Shown piece after piece: positions 1 to 7,991 of a stretch of 64,000 nt of DNA (positions are counted from its first letter, which is position 1; each line of letters opens with the position of its first letter). The notes under the pieces were generated by a model, which was not told the DNA's origin, made no database searches, and was given only the letters and a program-made list of their open reading frames with translations. Both the position numbers and the translations under genes were made by a program. The stretch is from positions 1-64,000 of the forward strand of contig RFOM01000010.1 in assembly GCA_009926615.1 (NCBI GenBank), written 5' to 3'. This DNA comes from Pseudomonadota bacterium. GTDB lineage: Bacteria > Bdellovibrionota_B > Oligoflexia > Silvanigrellales > Silvanigrellaceae.

Positions 1-1694
1 ATCTTCCTTGGTGGGCGTTGGGTGCTTCCGGCATGGCTTCGAACACCGACATTGCCGGCACAATGGTGATTACCGCACTGATTTATTCGATGGGAGTCAA
101 GGGATTTTTCATCGAAATTCGCGGCGGAATTGTTTTGATTATGGCTTTTTTCATGATCTTTATGGGCAAATGGACACGCCGCGCGCAGGTCATGACACTT
201 GCGGAATGGATGCGTCTGCGCTTCGGCGACGGCCACGAAGGTCGAACGGCGCGTCTTATCAGCGCATTGGCAAATTTGGTCGTGTCGATTTGGATCATCA
301 GTTACTTTGCGGTCGGCGGCGGCAAGTTCTTCGGAATGCTGATGGGGATCGACGACCGCGTGGCCTCGGTTTCACTCATTTTACTGACCATGATCTATAC
401 GGCTGCAAGCGGTTTTTACGGTGTTGTGTGGACCGATGTGGTGCAGGGCGGACTGATTCTGGTGGCCGTTTTATACGTCATCTTTGTTGCCATGACGCAG
501 GTTGTACTGCCGCCCGAGTTCATGGTTTCGGTTCCCGACGGTCGCGGCGGATTTGAGGCCGTCCGTACGACACTCAACGAATGGGCAAATGTTTTGCCGC
601 CCATGAATATTGATCTCCCCGGGGAATATTCGCGATATAATATTTTCGGAATTACGGTTTTCTTTTACCTGCTGAAAACCTGCATCGAGGGCTTTGCCGG
701 CGCAGGCGGCTACACGTCCCAGCGCTACTTCGCAGCCAAGTCCGATCGCGAGGCAGGACTGCTGTCGCTCTTCTGGATTTTGCTTTTGTCTTTCCGCTGG
801 CCGCTGGTCATGGGACTGGCTATTTTGGGGATTCACTACGGAATCACAACCGGCAAGGTGATTGACCCCGAGCTGGTTCTTCCTACGGTGATTGCCGAGT
901 ACATGCCGGCGGGCATGAAAGGGCTGGTCATTGCCTGCTTCATGGCTGCGGCAATGTCGACCTTTACGGCCGTGATCAACGCGGGTGCGGCATACTGGGT
1001 GAAAGATATTTATGAAACTTTCATCAATCCCAATGCCGGCAGCAAAACCCTGATCTGGCATTCAAGAATTGCAACCGTGGCAATCGTTCTGCTCGGTTTG
1101 GCGTTCAGTCTCGACAGCGTCAACATCAACGACATTTGGGGCTGGATCACCATGGCCTTCGGTACCGGACTTTTTGTGCCGCTTTTGCTGCGCTGGTACT
1201 GGTGGCGATACAACGGCTACGGGTTTGCTGCGGGCACGCTGTTCGGAATGCTTTCGGCAATTCTGATTCGCGTTCTGAAAATCGATTTGCCCGAATATAT
1301 GAGCTTTCTTGCACCCAGCGGAATTTCGCTTGTCGGTTGCGTTCTCGGTACACTTTTAACTCCGCCGACACCGCAGGAAACACTGGTGAACTTTGTCAAA
1401 GTCACCCGTCCCTTCGGATTCTGGGGAAATATTGCCGCGCAATTGCCCGAGCACGAGCGCCAAGCCATTCGGACCGAAACCCGCCGCGACTTGGCCGCAA
1501 TTGTTTTTGCCGTTCCGTGGCAACTGGTTCTCTTTATGCTCGGCATGGTTTTTGTGCTGCGGCAATGGTCCGTTTTTGCCGGTCTGCTCTTGGCATTTGT
1601 TGCGCTGTCGGCCGGTGTATACTGGTTTTGGTTCCGTCATCTGGCGACTTCAGAAAAGGCGGAGGCAACGGCGCAAGTTCAGCAGGAGGTTTGA
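1..1694 (+). CDS. Sodium/solute symporter (SSS family), 5' end cut by window
   Basis: This gene encodes a polytopic inner-membrane transporter of the sodium:solute symporter family; the substrate cannot be told. The reading frame is open to the window edge: codons from base 3 read LPWWALGASGMASNT, which is typical sequence before TM2 in the family, so the true start lies upstream and the TTG at 18 is not a real start. Many hydrophobic segments follow. The stretch AAAMSTFTAVINAGAAYWV (about 955-1005) corresponds to the family's TM8 sodium-site helix, which has the form S-x-x-S/T-x-x-x-N. The C-terminus ends in two more membrane helices and a short Glu-rich tail. The next gene begins 7 bases after the stop and its AGGAGG lies inside this gene's 3' end, so the two are probably co-transcribed. 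Family call is firm; substrate unknown. Confidence 0.88.
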   Translation, partial: LPWWALGASGMASNTDIAGTMVITALIYSMGVKGFFIEIRGGIVLIMAFFMIFMGKWTRRAQVMTLAEWMRLRFGDGHEGRTARLISALANLVVSIWIISYFAVGGGKFFGMLMGIDDRVASVSLILLTMIYTAASGFYGVVWTDVVQGGLILVAVLYVIFVAMTQVVLPPEFMVSVPDGRGGFEAVRTTLNEWANVLPPMNIDLPGEYSRYNIFGITVFFYLLKTCIEGFAGAGGYTSQRYFAAKSDREAGLLSLFWILLLSFRWPLVMGLAILGIHYGITTGKVIDPELVLPTVIAEYMPAGMKGLVIACFMAAAMSTFTAVINAGAAYWVKDIYETFINPNAGSKTLIWHSRIATVAIVLLGLAFSLDSVNINDIWGWITMAFGTGLFVPLLLRWYWWRYNGYGFAAGTLFGMLSAILIRVLKIDLPEYMSFLAPSGISLVGCVLGTLLTPPTPQETLVNFVKVTRPFGFWGNIAAQLPEHERQAIRTETRRDLAAIVFAVPWQLVLFMLGMVFVLRQWSVFAGLLLAFVALSAGVYWFWFRHLATSEKAEATAQVQQEV

Positions 1695-1701
1695 TTTCCG
1701 C

Positions 1702-2766
1702 GTGAATCCGAAAATCACAATCCGGCGTTTCGCCGTATTCTCTTTTGCTGCGTTTGCCGCGTTTTCCGTTTTTGCCGCGGTGTCCTGCACGCCGCTGACC
1801 TCGATGTGGAAATCAACGCAGGGCAACAGGGCTTCTGCCGAAAAAAGCGTTCCGCAATCTGTATCTTCCGAGCGTCCTTTGGTCAGCAATGCATTCGCGT
1901 ATGCGCGTTACGTTGCAATCAACTTGAGTGATACGCCGCGCAAGGACGAATGGACCGAGGCCGATATCAAATCTGTTTTTCAAAAGGCTGCACAGCAGTC
2001 GGGAATTCCGGAAAGCGAAGCTCTGAAGTTTTACTCGATGCAGGTCCCTTCGCAGGCCGAAGGCCGCACGAACCAGCGGATCGGCAAATTCAGGCAGCAG
2101 GTCAGGGCATGTATGTCCGACAGCAAAGGCTGGTCCCACGGTGCCTGTTGCCGTGCGCTTGCAGGACCCGCAGCCCTTATTCCCGAACCATCCGAGGCAC
2201 AGACTCTGGAATCATCGGGTTCCGAGAGCCGGTTTCGGGTGCAGGGTATGAAGGCATGGCTGAGTGTGTGCCACTCGGTCACCAGCGGTCAGCCTGCGAC
2301 TTTGGCTGATTTTCGAAAATTCCATGATTATCAGAGTGTTCAGCCTGACGGTTGGACAAAAAAACTCCATGCCCGTTCAAGGGCCAAAAGAGGCCCGCGG
2401 AGGCTCTACCGCAGCGCCGAAGGCGACATTGCTGTAGCCGAAACCCTCGTGCCGGAAGACTGTTCCGTGCTGGAAACCGAGGTCATTGTTCGCAGGCCCG
2501 ACGGGGCATTGAATTTCTGGGTCTACGATGCGCGCGGGCAACCCGTCGATACAAGTCATTTTCCGCCCGCCGATGTGCCCGCCGGCGGAGGCCCAAAGAC
2601 AGTCGAAAAGCCATCTCCGGACAGCTGCATGGGGTGTCACTACGACCTCAAAACCCGACAATTCAACGTCCAGTTTCCCTCAGCCGACGAGCTGAAACTG
2701 CCGTCCACAAAGGACCTGCCGGTGCTCTGCCGGCAGACGGGAGAATCGCTCGCCGAAGACAACTGA
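1702..2766 (+). CDS. Lipoprotein with a single c-type heme motif (CMGCH)
   Basis: Predicted exported lipoprotein of 354 residues and unknown function. I chose the GTG at 1702 because AGGAGG precedes it (1684-1689) and because it gives a basic N-terminus, a Phe/Ala-rich hydrophobic stretch and a lipobox AVSC with Cys29. An upstream extension of this frame only overlaps the symporter. Near the C-terminus, residues 309-313 are CMGCH, the CxxCH motif for covalent attachment of heme c, within SCMGCHYDLK. Only one such motif is seen, and I recognise no cytochrome fold in the rest, so it may be a monoheme c-type protein or a coincidental Cys-x-x-Cys-His. The tight coupling to the symporter suggests joint expression. 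Confidence 0.75.
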   Translation: MNPKITIRRFAVFSFAAFAAFSVFAAVSCTPLTSMWKSTQGNRASAEKSVPQSVSSERPLVSNAFAYARYVAINLSDTPRKDEWTEADIKSVFQKAAQQSGIPESEALKFYSMQVPSQAEGRTNQRIGKFRQQVRACMSDSKGWSHGACCRALAGPAALIPEPSEAQTLESSGSESRFRVQGMKAWLSVCHSVTSGQPATLADFRKFHDYQSVQPDGWTKKLHARSRAKRGPRRLYRSAEGDIAVAETLVPEDCSVLETEVIVRRPDGALNFWVYDARGQPVDTSHFPPADVPAGGGPKTVEKPSPDSCMGCHYDLKTRQFNVQFPSADELKLPSTKDLPVLCRQTGESLAEDN

Positions 2767-2883
2767 GGCAGGGTGATGTTTTTCGGCCAACCAGCCGAAA
2801 AAGACCGGAAAAAAATCTCTCGACAAAATAAAATTTGTGTTTTACCCGCTCGATTCCAGTCCGGAGTTCCGAGGAGTTGTTCG

Positions 2884-4857
2884 ATGGCTTCCCTGATGAA
2901 GCGTTTTGTTCTTCTCACAGCTGCAATTTTAGTTCCTGCCTGCGCGCCGGAAAGGGTTTCGACGTTCAGGAATTTTGAATCCGCCTCATCGTCAACCGTT
3001 CAGGCTCAGCAAAAGCCCCGCACTGCGTGCGTGAGCTTTCAGGGGAACGGCGTTTATTTTGCATCACACGTCGGTGCACTGATTGCGCTTCTGGAAAATA
3101 ATTTTGAACCGGTGTTTGCCACCGGCGGATCAAGCGGAGCAATTCTGGCCAGTGTTTCGCGCGCACTCGCAGAAAATCCATCGCTCTCCTACGACGGCGT
3201 GTTCCGTCCTTACGACGCTGCCCGTGTTCTTGCCGCAAGTGCGCCGATTATTGAATCGGTTCTGTTTCTGCCGCGATTCACAACTCCTCTGGCGCTGCTG
3301 GACTCACTTGACGTGTTCATGACCGGCTCCAGTTTGGGAGTGTTGCGGGCAGACCCCACCGACGGTCTTGTGAATGCAGAGTCGATTGTCGGTCAGGCGA
3401 CGCTTGTGATTGATTACTACCGGAGCACTGATTTTGGCGGTGTTCTTGCCAAGCGGACGGTGCACGAAAGGGAGCGCGAAGTTGCGCGTCTTTGGAAATC
3501 TTTTGCAAACACAATTGATGTGACTCCCGAGCAGTTTGCCGACGCTATTTTAACGTCGCGCGAAACGCTGGCCGTAAACGGTGACAGTCATCTCGTCGAA
3601 ATTCAGGACCGCTTCTTCAAACTCTACCGCAGCAAAAAAGACGGATTCCGCAGCAACTACAAAACCCAGCAGGAGTCGTGGAACAATTTTATCGGTCCGA
3701 ACGCAAAAGCGTTTGGTCTTGATTCCCAAGAGCGGCGGCAGGCTTTGTTCAAAAAGCTGATGCCCAAAATCAAAACGCTTGAAAGTTTCGATGCGCTGGC
3801 GGCGACTCTTTCGGGACAGTTTATGCTCGCCGATCCTGACAGAGTATTTCGGGCCTTCGAAGGCTATGATTCTCGCAACAACCGGAGAATCGAAATTCCG
3901 TCCAACGTCATCATTCACAGCACGGCCCGCAGGGCAAAACGCGAAGACGGCGAGTGGAAAGAGGCCAAAGGAATTTCCGGACTTCACCAAGTTTACTTCA
4001 CCAATCCAAATCAGGCACAGCATGTTGCCGAGCGTCTGGCTCAACCCGAGCGCAATCCGTTGCGGCCGAGCAACGACAAACTTCAGCCGGTGATCCCGAC
4101 TGAGCGGGTGGTTGTGACCTCGCAGCTCCTTGGGCCGACTCTGGCTGCAACAACCGGCGAGCCGACTGCGTTTCTCCGGTTCCCGATTGACCTCGACGTG
4201 CCTGCGCGTTTGCGGCTGGGCTGGACGAACGTCAATGAATCGTTGGTCGGATTCGGTGGCTGGCTTGAAAAAGTTTCGCTCGGAACCGCGCGTCAGTTCG
4301 CACAGTGCGAATCCAAAAATGTCGATGCGTACTTTTATACGTCCGACGGCGAAGGCGTAAACCGTTTTGCAAAGATGGCCTTTCTTGGTCTTTTTCTGGA
4401 TACTCCGATGCGCGGATTGCTTGCCAGACAGCTTGAGAATCCGGCCGACATGCGTGCTTTGCTGGCAGGAACAGGAGCACAGACGAGCACATTTTCCGCA
4501 GATCCGAATATGACCGAATTCGATGCCGTTGTCGGCTCGGCCGACAGTATTTTTTCCGACAACCGCACCTCAAAAGGCCGCATGGGGCACATTCCGGTCC
4601 ACTTTAATTACGTGGCACCGTCTGAAGTGAAGGGCGATTCGGCTCCCGCGCTCAATGTCGCAATCCGCTCCAACCGTCGGGCGATGGTCCTTGCGGCCTA
4701 CGAATTTGCCCGCAGAAGTTTTACTGTTCAGGGAATACAGTCGCCGCCGCAGAACCTGTGGAATATTTCCGGTGATAAAGTTTCGGTCCTGACCAAAGAC
4801 AAATCCGAGGACATTCAATCGGTCGTCGACAAGGCTTTTCCACGCCTCAATTATTGA
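2884..4857 (+). CDS. Patatin-like phospholipase family lipoprotein
   Basis: Predicted lipid acyl hydrolase anchored as a lipoprotein, 657 residues. The start at 2884 is preceded by a GAGGAG-type site and gives a signal peptide ending VPAC (Cys20); the ORF could extend to 2773 but that would bury the signal. Residues about 48-90 carry the patatin signature: a Gly-rich oxyanion segment QGNGVYFASHVGAL, then GGSSGA, the G-x-S-x-G nucleophile elbow with Ser83. The usual Arg of the G-x-G-x-R-G oxyanion motif is replaced. The catalytic Asp may be in SDGEGVN (about 4345-4365), but this is uncertain. At more than 600 residues it is long for the family. The 3' end overlaps the convergent response regulator gene by 7 bases. 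Confidence 0.8.
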   Translation: MASLMKRFVLLTAAILVPACAPERVSTFRNFESASSSTVQAQQKPRTACVSFQGNGVYFASHVGALIALLENNFEPVFATGGSSGAILASVSRALAENPSLSYDGVFRPYDAARVLAASAPIIESVLFLPRFTTPLALLDSLDVFMTGSSLGVLRADPTDGLVNAESIVGQATLVIDYYRSTDFGGVLAKRTVHEREREVARLWKSFANTIDVTPEQFADAILTSRETLAVNGDSHLVEIQDRFFKLYRSKKDGFRSNYKTQQESWNNFIGPNAKAFGLDSQERRQALFKKLMPKIKTLESFDALAATLSGQFMLADPDRVFRAFEGYDSRNNRRIEIPSNVIIHSTARRAKREDGEWKEAKGISGLHQVYFTNPNQAQHVAERLAQPERNPLRPSNDKLQPVIPTERVVVTSQLLGPTLAATTGEPTAFLRFPIDLDVPARLRLGWTNVNESLVGFGGWLEKVSLGTARQFAQCESKNVDAYFYTSDGEGVNRFAKMAFLGLFLDTPMRGLLARQLENPADMRALLAGTGAQTSTFSADPNMTEFDAVVGSADSIFSDNRTSKGRMGHIPVHFNYVAPSEVKGDSAPALNVAIRSNRRAMVLAAYEFARRSFTVQGIQSPPQNLWNISGDKVSVLTKDKSEDIQSVVDKAFPRLNY

Positions 4858-4862
4858 ATGTC
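4810..4862. repeat. 10-bp perfect inverted repeat spanning two convergent gene ends
   Basis: GACATTCAAT at 4810-4819 is matched by ATTGAATGTC at 4853-4862, separated by 33 bases that contain a smaller AGGC/GCCT stem. It covers the stop codons of the patatin gene (plus) and the response regulator gene (minus). It could fold at the 3' end of both transcripts. There is no T-tract, so this is not a standard intrinsic terminator; its role is inferred from position only. Confidence 0.4.
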
Positions 4863-5279
4863 ACCTTTTGGCGGAGTTGTTTCCGCAATCGAATCCTTGG
4901 TCCCCAATTTGACAAAGTGATCCGCAGCCGCAAGCAGCTCGCGGACGCGGAACGGCTTTTGAAAAATAGCGTCGGCGCCAAGAACGTGGGCATCTTCCCG
5001 CGACAAATCGTCATAGGCCGTCATAATAAAAAGCGCCGGCCGGAGAGCAAGGCGATGGGTACTCAATTTCTTGATCAGAAGATGCCCGTGCATTCCGGGC
5101 ATGCGCACGTCCGTAACAACCAGACTCAGCTGATCGCGGTGTTTTGTAAAAAGCTGTTCGGCTCTGTACGCGTCGGGCGCGGTAATAACCTGCCAGCCTC
5201 GCTGCTGCAGGTGCCAACTCAATTCTTCGACAATGGATGTTTCGTCGTCAACCACGAGTGCGAGGAGACTTTCCGACAT
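4851..5279 (-). CDS. Single-domain response regulator (CheY-like receiver)
   Basis: A 142-residue stand-alone receiver domain, expected to be phosphorylated by a histidine kinase and to act by protein contact, since no output domain follows. The start at 5279 has GGAGG about 10 bases upstream; the longer ORF has no better site. All receiver landmarks are present: acidic pair D11-D12 (VVDDE), phospho-acceptor D57 (TDVRMPG), T87 (MTAYD) and K108 (QKPF). A short Thr/Pro/Lys tail follows the domain. No kinase is encoded in the window. It diverges from the Gln-rich protein gene at 5445 across a 165-base AT-rich spacer, which probably holds promoters for both. Confidence 0.9.
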   Translation of the reverse strand: MSESLLALVVDDETSIVEELSWHLQQRGWQVITAPDAYRAEQLFTKHRDQLSLVVTDVRMPGMHGHLLIKKLSTHRLALRPALFIMTAYDDLSREDAHVLGADAIFQKPFRVRELLAAADHFVKLGTKDSIAETTPPKGDIQ

Positions 5280-5444
5280 TGACGCATGACCTCCGGAGAA
5301 GGCAAATAAACGCATCGAGTCCGTATGGTATGTCGGCCGTTCATCCGAAATTTTAAACAAAAAAAATTATTAAAGAATAACCTCTCAGTTTTGGGAGTGT
5401 TTTCCCGATAAATTAGATAAGAGGCTCTGCAGTTGGAGGTTTTC

Positions 5445-6548
5445 GTGACTGATGTGCCGGCAGATGCTGTGAACGATGACAAAGCGACAGAAAAAAATGT
5501 AACTGCGGCTGAAAATGCGGTTTTGCGCGGGACTCCGCGTCAGCTCAGCCAGCAGCTCGGTATCTCCGTTCAGGATGTCCTTGCTGCAATCGAATACGCG
5601 CAAATCGATCCCGTGCAGGACGCCGAGGGGCAGGTTGAATATCCGCTCAAAGCCGTTTTGTCGTCTTACATTGCCCACACTCAGGAGCGTGAAAGTCAGC
5701 AGAACGCGCAAATTCAATTCCTGCTGCGAACGTGTCTGGATGCGTATCAGGATTCTGTCCGGCAGATGATCCGCGAAGAAAATCGGGTGGCTTATCAGAT
5801 CAAAGATATGACCGAATCGCGTTTTCTTGAAGTTCTGGGACAGGTGAGTTTGTCTTTGGGTCGGGTTGAAGCTTTTGTGATGCAGGCGGCCAAGCTGCTG
5901 AGCCAAATCGACATGCGTCTTTCACGCAGCGAAGGGGGATTTCAGCACGACGGCTTTCATCAGGTTCGGATACACGGCAAATCTGAACAGCAGCCGCAGC
6001 AACAACAACAGCATCAACAACAGCATCAACAACAGCATCAACAACAGCAGCAAAAGACTGAGGAAGCGCCCTCCGGCCGTGATTCCGCAGCGCAGGTCAG
6101 CTCGGCTGCAGAAACGCATCGCACTCCGCAGTCTGCGCCGGCTGTTCCCATTCGTTCGATGTCGAATTCGGAGCATTGGAAAGAATTTGAAACTGAACTT
6201 ACCCGAACCCTTTCATCTTCCGGTGATATGGCCGAAACAGCCATTGCCGAATGGATGACCTCCGCCAGAGCACTTTTGAATCTTGGAAATCTTGAGCTCC
6301 GTCTGAACGGTGAGCACTTTCTTAACAATTTGCGTCCTGCGCTGATGGGCAACGGATTTGCAAATTTGCATTTTTCGATACCCTCGGACGACAATATTCT
6401 TCCGGCCTTTGAAAAATATCAGGGGTGGATTAACTCCGAACGTTCGCGCGGGCGTTCTGCAGTCCTGTTGTTTCTCATTCTGATTTTGAACCGCGGTCCG
6501 CAGATTTCGTGGTCTGGTTTCGTCACCACGTTTATCAATGAAATTTAG
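5445..6548 (+). CDS. Unknown protein with HTH-like N-terminus and Gln/His repeat linker
   Basis: A 367-residue protein that I do not recognise. The GTG at 5445 is preferred over the in-frame TTG at 5433 because GGAGG (5435-5439) lies 5 bases before it. Residues about 28-60 (TPRQLSQQLGISVQDVLAAI) resemble a helix-turn-helix. A charged helical region follows, then a Gln/His-rich tract at about residues 181-203 built from a repeated HQQQ unit. A Ser/Ala linker comes next, and a C-terminal alpha/beta-looking domain ends the protein. There is no signal peptide, so it is probably cytoplasmic. It is followed after 9 bases by another unknown gene and is likely in an operon with it. A regulatory or scaffold role is possible but not shown. 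Confidence 0.7.
   Translation: MTDVPADAVNDDKATEKNVTAAENAVLRGTPRQLSQQLGISVQDVLAAIEYAQIDPVQDAEGQVEYPLKAVLSSYIAHTQERESQQNAQIQFLLRTCLDAYQDSVRQMIREENRVAYQIKDMTESRFLEVLGQVSLSLGRVEAFVMQAAKLLSQIDMRLSRSEGGFQHDGFHQVRIHGKSEQQPQQQQQHQQQHQQQHQQQQQKTEEAPSGRDSAAQVSSAAETHRTPQSAPAVPIRSMSNSEHWKEFETELTRTLSSSGDMAETAIAEWMTSARALLNLGNLELRLNGEHFLNNLRPALMGNGFANLHFSIPSDDNILPAFEKYQGWINSERSRGRSAVLLFLILILNRGPQISWSGFVTTFINEI
6012..6047 (+). repeat. 12-bp tandem repeat (three units) coding for HQQQ
   Basis: The unit CATCAACAACAG occurs three times in succession at 6012-6023, 6024-6035 and 6036-6047, flanked on both sides by further CAG/CAA codons. It encodes the Gln/His linker of the protein at 5445-6548. As an in-frame 12-bp microsatellite it could vary in copy number without breaking the frame. 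Confidence 0.9.
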
Positions 6549-6557
6549 GCAAATCCG

Positions 6558-7850
6558 ATGAATTCGCAATACAGCGCGTGGGTTGGCAAGATCTGCGATG
6601 TCATGAATCCCATGGGCGTGTTGACCAGCGGGCCGTTCAATTCTGCACCGGTGGTTTCGATTCACGGCTCAATGAGAGACGCGTTGTTTTTGGCTGCATG
6701 GAAAAAGGCGATCGATCCTTCGGCGGACGTCTCCATTAATTTTTCGGCTCGGGCGGCTCTGCAATTCAGCTTGAGCGAAATTATCAGGCTTGCGGTGCGC
6801 GTTGTAGGACACAGCGGTTCGGGCGAGGAAGACCCGCTGATTGGAACTCTTCAGCTGTTGAACCCTGCCGGTCGCGCCATTGCCAACGAGCCGCAGAACG
6901 AAAATGACGAAATGCAGCTGCGGGAAGAGGTTCTATATTTTTTTGGAATTCTGTGCGGCTTTTTGAGCGGCCGGACGACGGAAGAAAAATTTCGGAGTTT
7001 TGCTTATCTCGCCGCCGTTGTGGGCCAAAAAGATGAACTGCTGTCTTTGACGGTGGGTGAACATCTCGGTCCTGAGCTGCGCTCGGTTTTCGAATATTTG
7101 TGCAGTCTTCATTATTTTCAGTCGAACATCAGGCAGTCGGCACGGCTTTCTCGGCTTGTTGAAATCGAAATTCAGCTTCAGGAGATGTGTGCGCGTATTC
7201 AACCGCCTGTCGCCGATAAAGAACAAATCGCCGAACTTGTTTGCAGGCAAACGCGCGCTGTCCGCGGTTCGGAAACGCAATCTGCTGTTTTTTTTCTGCC
7301 TTCCGCCTTTTCAGACTCTGCTGCCGGTTCACAGGAGATTTCCAAAAAGGTCAGTGGTCATTTAAAGGCAGATGCTCATCATTTTTATTTTGTCGATTCT
7401 TTCCATCACCGCCTGAGATGGATGGAGCGTCTGTGCCGCGCCCGTCAGGCCGTGAAATTCGAAAATCTTCGCACTGATCCGCTCCGCATGCAGGCGCTGA
7501 TTGAATCGCGCAGCGGCCGGCACAGGATTTTTATACTCTCGGCAACCTCACTGGAGTTTTTCACATCAGTGAGCCGCTCCAAATTGTTCGGGGAATTATC
7601 CATTCCCGTGCAGGAGATCATGCATACGGCGCTTGAACTCGATACGTTGCGGGTCAACAGAAACTGGGGAACGGCACCGTGCTTTGATTTCCTGCAAATG
7701 GTTGAGTTGCTGGCGGTACAGGGGTTCAATGTGTTGTCGGGACGTGTGATGTCCGCAATGACCGACGGTGCTGCTGTAAAATTTCTTGACGCTATGCTGA
7801 TGCGGCAAGAGATTGACAGCGATCAGCTCTATCGAATGCTGCTTGATTAA
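6558..7850 (+). CDS. Unknown cytoplasmic protein
   Basis: A 430-residue protein with no family I can name. It starts at ATG 6558, 9 bases after the preceding stop, with only a weak TAGG-type site, which suggests translational dependence on the gene upstream. There is no signal peptide or membrane helix. The sequence is mixed alpha/beta, with an Ile/Leu-rich helical region around 6760-6960 and an N-terminal half that opens with several Met and Ser residues. The close spacing with the Gln/His-repeat protein argues that the two act together. It ends 141 bases before the subtilase gene. Confidence 0.65.
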   Translation: MNSQYSAWVGKICDVMNPMGVLTSGPFNSAPVVSIHGSMRDALFLAAWKKAIDPSADVSINFSARAALQFSLSEIIRLAVRVVGHSGSGEEDPLIGTLQLLNPAGRAIANEPQNENDEMQLREEVLYFFGILCGFLSGRTTEEKFRSFAYLAAVVGQKDELLSLTVGEHLGPELRSVFEYLCSLHYFQSNIRQSARLSRLVEIEIQLQEMCARIQPPVADKEQIAELVCRQTRAVRGSETQSAVFFLPSAFSDSAAGSQEISKKVSGHLKADAHHFYFVDSFHHRLRWMERLCRARQAVKFENLRTDPLRMQALIESRSGRHRIFILSATSLEFFTSVSRSKLFGELSIPVQEIMHTALELDTLRVNRNWGTAPCFDFLQMVELLAVQGFNVLSGRVMSAMTDGAAVKFLDAMLMRQEIDSDQLYRMLLD

Positions 7851-7991
7851 GCGATCAAAGCCTGACGCCCCCATGTCCATATTTTGTTTCGGTGTGCAAG
7901 CCGTCACATCTCTGAACCGATGACTCACTCCCTGCAAAGCTGCGGGTTTAACCTGTCTGAAGGTCCACCATTACAGACGGGGAGATTTGCA

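Noticed and set aside
1393..1701. Longer upstream start for the CxxCH lipoprotein
   Set aside because: It overlaps the symporter in another frame; the GTG at 1702 has the ribosome site and signal peptide.
2779..2802. Perfect inverted repeat TTTTTCGGC/GCCGAAAAA as terminator
   Set aside because: The T-run is on the 5' arm and the A-run on the 3' arm, the reverse of an intrinsic terminator on either strand; possibly part of a leader structure only.
5391..5419. TTGGGA (5391-5396) and TAGATA (5414-5419), 17 bases apart, as a sigma-70 promoter for the gene at 5445
   Set aside because: Only partial matches to the consensus in an AT-rich spacer; too weak to annotate.
6012..6047. Short direct repeats read as a CRISPR array
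   Set aside because: The units are 12 bp with no spacers and lie inside a coding frame.
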